64,000 nt of DNA from NCBI GenBank assembly GCA_964442435.1, contig CAYTZG010000009.1:9111-73110 (forward strand), in the 5' to 3' direction. Shown here piece by piece: positions 62,125 through 64,000 of this stretch (the stretch's first letter is position 1; each line of letters starts with the position of its first letter). The DNA comes from CAMXAS01 sp964442435 (GTDB lineage: Bacteria > Bacteroidota > Bacteroidia > Bacteroidales > P3). The translations under genes and the position numbers were made by a program. The notes below the pieces were generated by a model that did not search any database, was not told where the DNA came from, and saw only the letters and a list, made by a program, of their open reading frames with translations.

Positions 62125-62156
62125 AAAAAAAGGAGGTCATTCGACCTCCTTTTTTT
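62125..62156 (+). terminator. Intrinsic terminator of the pepP/barrel operon
   Basis: A perfect 14-bp stem: seven A, GGAGGTC, loop ATTC, GACCTCC, seven T. Works in both directions. Confidence 0.92.
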
Positions 62157-62177
62157 ATGCGTTGGTTTTCAACCGAC

Positions 62178-62277
62178 NNNNNNNNNNNNNNNNNNNNNNN
62201 NNNNNNNNNNNNNNNNNNNNNNNNNNNNNNNNNNNNNNNNNNNNNNNNNNNNNNNNNNNNNNNNNNNNNNNNNNNNN
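62178..62277. other. Scaffold gap of exactly 100 N
   Basis: A placeholder gap between the terminator and the 3' end of the next barrel gene. The flanks share no sequence, so missing DNA cannot be ruled out. Confidence 0.99.
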
Positions 62278-62280
62278 CGC

Positions 62281-62763
62281 TTAGAATTTGTAGCGGACGC
62301 CGATGGCGATGCCGCCGGCATACAGACCGCCGCCATAGAAGCCGCAGGCGTTCTTGCTGAAGGTCGGGCCGAAAACGGGACGCCATTCCACCGAAAGTTG
62401 GAGCGGGAACCAAAAGTTGTATTCCACGCCTACACGGCCGGCAACCCCTACGAAAGCCGCAGAGCCACCTGCCCACCACCAACCGGCGGCGCCGCCCACA
62501 CCGAGCGACCAGTTCCATTCACCTTTTTCGTTCCAAGGAATCTGGGTGTTGAACGGGTTGAGCCAGTCGTAGGTAACGGCCGCTTCAATACCGCCGAAAC
62601 CGGGCAAACCGGCGTCAATCGACAGCATATTGTCACCCATGCCGTGTTGATACGAAAATTCAACCCCGTAACCGAGACGCACGCCCACGGCGCGAGGCTG
62701 GGCGATGGCGCTTGCCGTACCCAGCACAAAGAGCAGGGCGGCAACGATTAAACTCTTTTTCAT
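62281..62763 (-). CDS. Small outer-membrane beta-barrel protein
   Basis: A predicted outer-membrane protein of 160 residues. Signal peptide MKKSLIVAALLFVLGTASAIAQ, then strands rich in Gly, Tyr and Trp (GGAAGWWWAGGSAAFVGVAGRVGVEYNFW), ending in GGIAIGVRYKF with terminal phenylalanine. It is not a copy of the plus-strand barrel across the gap. Function unknown. The stop codon is 3 bp from the gap. Confidence 0.82.
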   Translation of the reverse strand: MKKSLIVAALLFVLGTASAIAQPRAVGVRLGYGVEFSYQHGMGDNMLSIDAGLPGFGGIEAAVTYDWLNPFNTQIPWNEKGEWNWSLGVGGAAGWWWAGGSAAFVGVAGRVGVEYNFWFPLQLSVEWRPVFGPTFSKNACGFYGGGLYAGGIAIGVRYKF

Positions 62764-62808
62764 CTTATTTATTGTTTATTAGTTAATAATCATCCCTAAC
62801 ACAACACA

Positions 62809-62840
62809 CAAATTTAGAATATTCCGCGCTATAATCCAAA
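62809..62840 (-). promoter_or_regulatory. Promoter of the minus-strand barrel gene
   Basis: Minus-strand TTTG (62840-62837), 20-bp spacer, TAAATTTG (62816-62809): full consensus match. Confidence 0.75.
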
Positions 62841-62867
62841 CACCGCCTACTTTCGCTCAATTTTCAT

Positions 62868-62875
62868 TATATTTG
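62868..62875 (+). promoter_or_regulatory. -7 box of kbl
   Basis: TATATTTG within GCTCAATTTTCATTATATTTG, a relative of the promoter string at tgt and frd. It lies 40 bp before the start codon. Confidence 0.55.
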
Positions 62876-62914
62876 CATCCACGAAAAGAAAACAACATAA
62901 AAACACAACATACC

Positions 62915-64000
62915 ATGTACGGAAAATTTCAGCAGTTCCTGCAAACGGAACTCCAAAACATCAAGGAAGCCGGTCTGTACAAGAACGAACGGATTATCGT
63001 TACGCCTCAGAAAGCCGACATCAAGGTCAAGACGGGTCAGGAAGTCCTCAATTTCTGCGCCAACAACTACCTGGGTCTGTCCAACAACGCCAAGTTGATT
63101 GCGGCCGCCAAGAAAGCCTTGGACGAAAGGGGCTACGGTATGAGCTCGGTGCGTTTCATCTGCGGTACGCAGGATTTGCACAAGGAATTGGAACGTAAGA
63201 TAGCCGAATTCTTCGGCACCGAAGACGCCATTCTGTACGCGGCTTGCTTCGACGCCAACGGCGGCGTGTTCGAACCGCTGCTTACCGAAGAGGACGCCAT
63301 TATCTCCGACGCGCTCAACCACGCTTCGATTATCGACGGCGTGCGTCTTTGCAAGGCCAAACGTTACCGCTACGCCAACGGCGATATGACCGAGCTGGAA
63401 AACTGCCTCAAGGAAGCGCAGGCGCAACGGTTCCGCATCATCGTGACCGACGGCGTCTTCTCCATGGACGGCAATGTGGCGCCGCTTGACAAGATTCTGC
63501 CTTTGGCCGAAAAATACGACGCCATGGTCATGGTGGATGAAAGCCATTCGGCCGGCGTGGTCGGCAAAACGGGTCGCGGTGTAACCGAACAGTACAACTG
63601 CCGCGGCAAGGTCGATATCATCACCGGCACGTTGGGCAAGGCGTTCGGCGGTGCGGTCGGCGGTTTCACGACGGGTCACAAGGAAATCATCGATATGCTG
63701 CGTCAGCGTTCGCGTCCGTATCTGTTCTCCAACTCCATCCCGCCGATGGTGGCGGCCGCCGCCATTCAGATGTTCGACATGATGAACGAAACGAACGAGT
63801 TGCAGGACAAACTGCACGAAAATACCGATTATTTCGTGGCCAAGATGAAGGCGGCCGGCTTCGACATCAAGCCCACCCAGTCCGCCATCTGCGCCGTGAT
63901 GCTCTACGACGCCAAGCTGTCGCAGGATTTCGCGGCCAAGTTGCTGGACGAAGGCATCTATGTTACGGGCTTCTACTATCCGGTGGTTCCGAAAGGCCAG
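62915..64000 (+). CDS. kbl: Glycine C-acetyltransferase (2-amino-3-ketobutyrate CoA ligase), 3' end cut by the window
   Basis: Cytoplasmic PLP enzyme converting 2-amino-3-ketobutyrate and CoA to glycine and acetyl-CoA in threonine breakdown. The first 362 codons are present, of about 395 expected. Motifs: NFCANNYLGLSNN, GMSSVRFICGTQDLHKELE, SDALNHASIIDGVRLCKA, VMVDESHSAGVVGKTGRG, and the PLP lysine in TGTLGKAFGGAVGGF. The close relative 8-amino-7-oxononanoate synthase is less likely given the SSVRFICGTQDLHKELE segment. The partner threonine dehydrogenase may lie beyond the window. Confidence 0.93.
   Translation, partial: MYGKFQQFLQTELQNIKEAGLYKNERIIVTPQKADIKVKTGQEVLNFCANNYLGLSNNAKLIAAAKKALDERGYGMSSVRFICGTQDLHKELERKIAEFFGTEDAILYAACFDANGGVFEPLLTEEDAIISDALNHASIIDGVRLCKAKRYRYANGDMTELENCLKEAQAQRFRIIVTDGVFSMDGNVAPLDKILPLAEKYDAMVMVDESHSAGVVGKTGRGVTEQYNCRGKVDIITGTLGKAFGGAVGGFTTGHKEIIDMLRQRSRPYLFSNSIPPMVAAAAIQMFDMMNETNELQDKLHENTDYFVAKMKAAGFDIKPTQSAICAVMLYDAKLSQDFAAKLLDEGIYVTGFYYPVVPKGQ

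Overview
This is a 64 kb stretch of a Bacteroidota chromosome, most likely order Bacteroidales, from a draft assembly containing three 100-N scaffold gaps. The assignment rests on several signs. Many promoters have the Bacteroidota form TTTG-N19/20-TAnnTTTG. Cargo of the type IX secretion system (T9SS) is present: a SprB-repeat giant and a gingipain-like C25 peptidase. FeoA and FeoB are fused, the succinate dehydrogenase/fumarate reductase is a three-gene frdCAB type, and several families are near-specific to the phylum (DUF5606, head-GIN DUF2807, FN3 cell-surface module). Most of the window is GC-rich. An AT-rich island at about 22.2-27.1 kb stands out.

Layout. 0.1-5.5 kb: tgt (queuosine), a chorismatase-like RidA-fold protein on the opposite strand, then a C_GCAxxG_C_C protein, a DUF819 membrane protein and a PlsC-type acyltransferase. 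5.5-14.2 kb: a minus-strand pair, a 2424-residue SprB-repeat T9SS protein followed by a 491-residue FN3 surface protein. 14.4-22.2 kb: a SUI1-like factor, tRNA-Leu(CAA), an M16 zinc protease, mutS2 and a phosphoethanolamine transferase. 22.2-27.1 kb: the AT-rich island, with two different AAA/DUF4143 ATPases around a mosaic LRR protein, a duplicated 75-bp coding tail, an operator-like palindrome pair and a 33-bp tandem repeat. 27.3-33.7 kb: a ClC channel with CBS domains, an S9 peptidase, queA, a hairpin-rich non-coding stretch and folB.

33.7-42.4 kb: a small secreted protein, an OmpH/Skp chaperone, galE overlapping a RecD-like helicase, a sigma/anti-sigma/DUF2807 operon, nspC with a class III sirtuin, and a 2-hydroxyacid dehydrogenase. 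42.7-46.3 kb: frdCAB. 46.4-51.4 kb: feoAB, and a GT-C/GT2 pair likely to modify a surface lipid. 51.4-56.3 kb: a tightly packed DUF5606-pyrK-pyrD-rnr operon, then rpmH. 56.5-64 kb: the C25 peptidase, an Xaa-Pro aminopeptidase, two small outer-membrane barrels and the 5' part of kbl.

Functionally the window mixes housekeeping (queuosine, pyrimidine, folate, RNA decay, anaerobic respiration, iron uptake) with peptide use (M16, S9, C25 and proline peptidases) and surface display through the T9SS. I see no convincing new multi-gene defence or biosynthetic system. The most unusual content is the AT-rich ATPase/LRR island with its duplicated gene tail and operator-like sites, the hairpin-rich spacers and hairpin-linked promoters, and the SprB/FN3 locus with paired upstream direct repeats. 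One gap, inside rnr, is an assembly artefact that can be resolved from the sequence itself.
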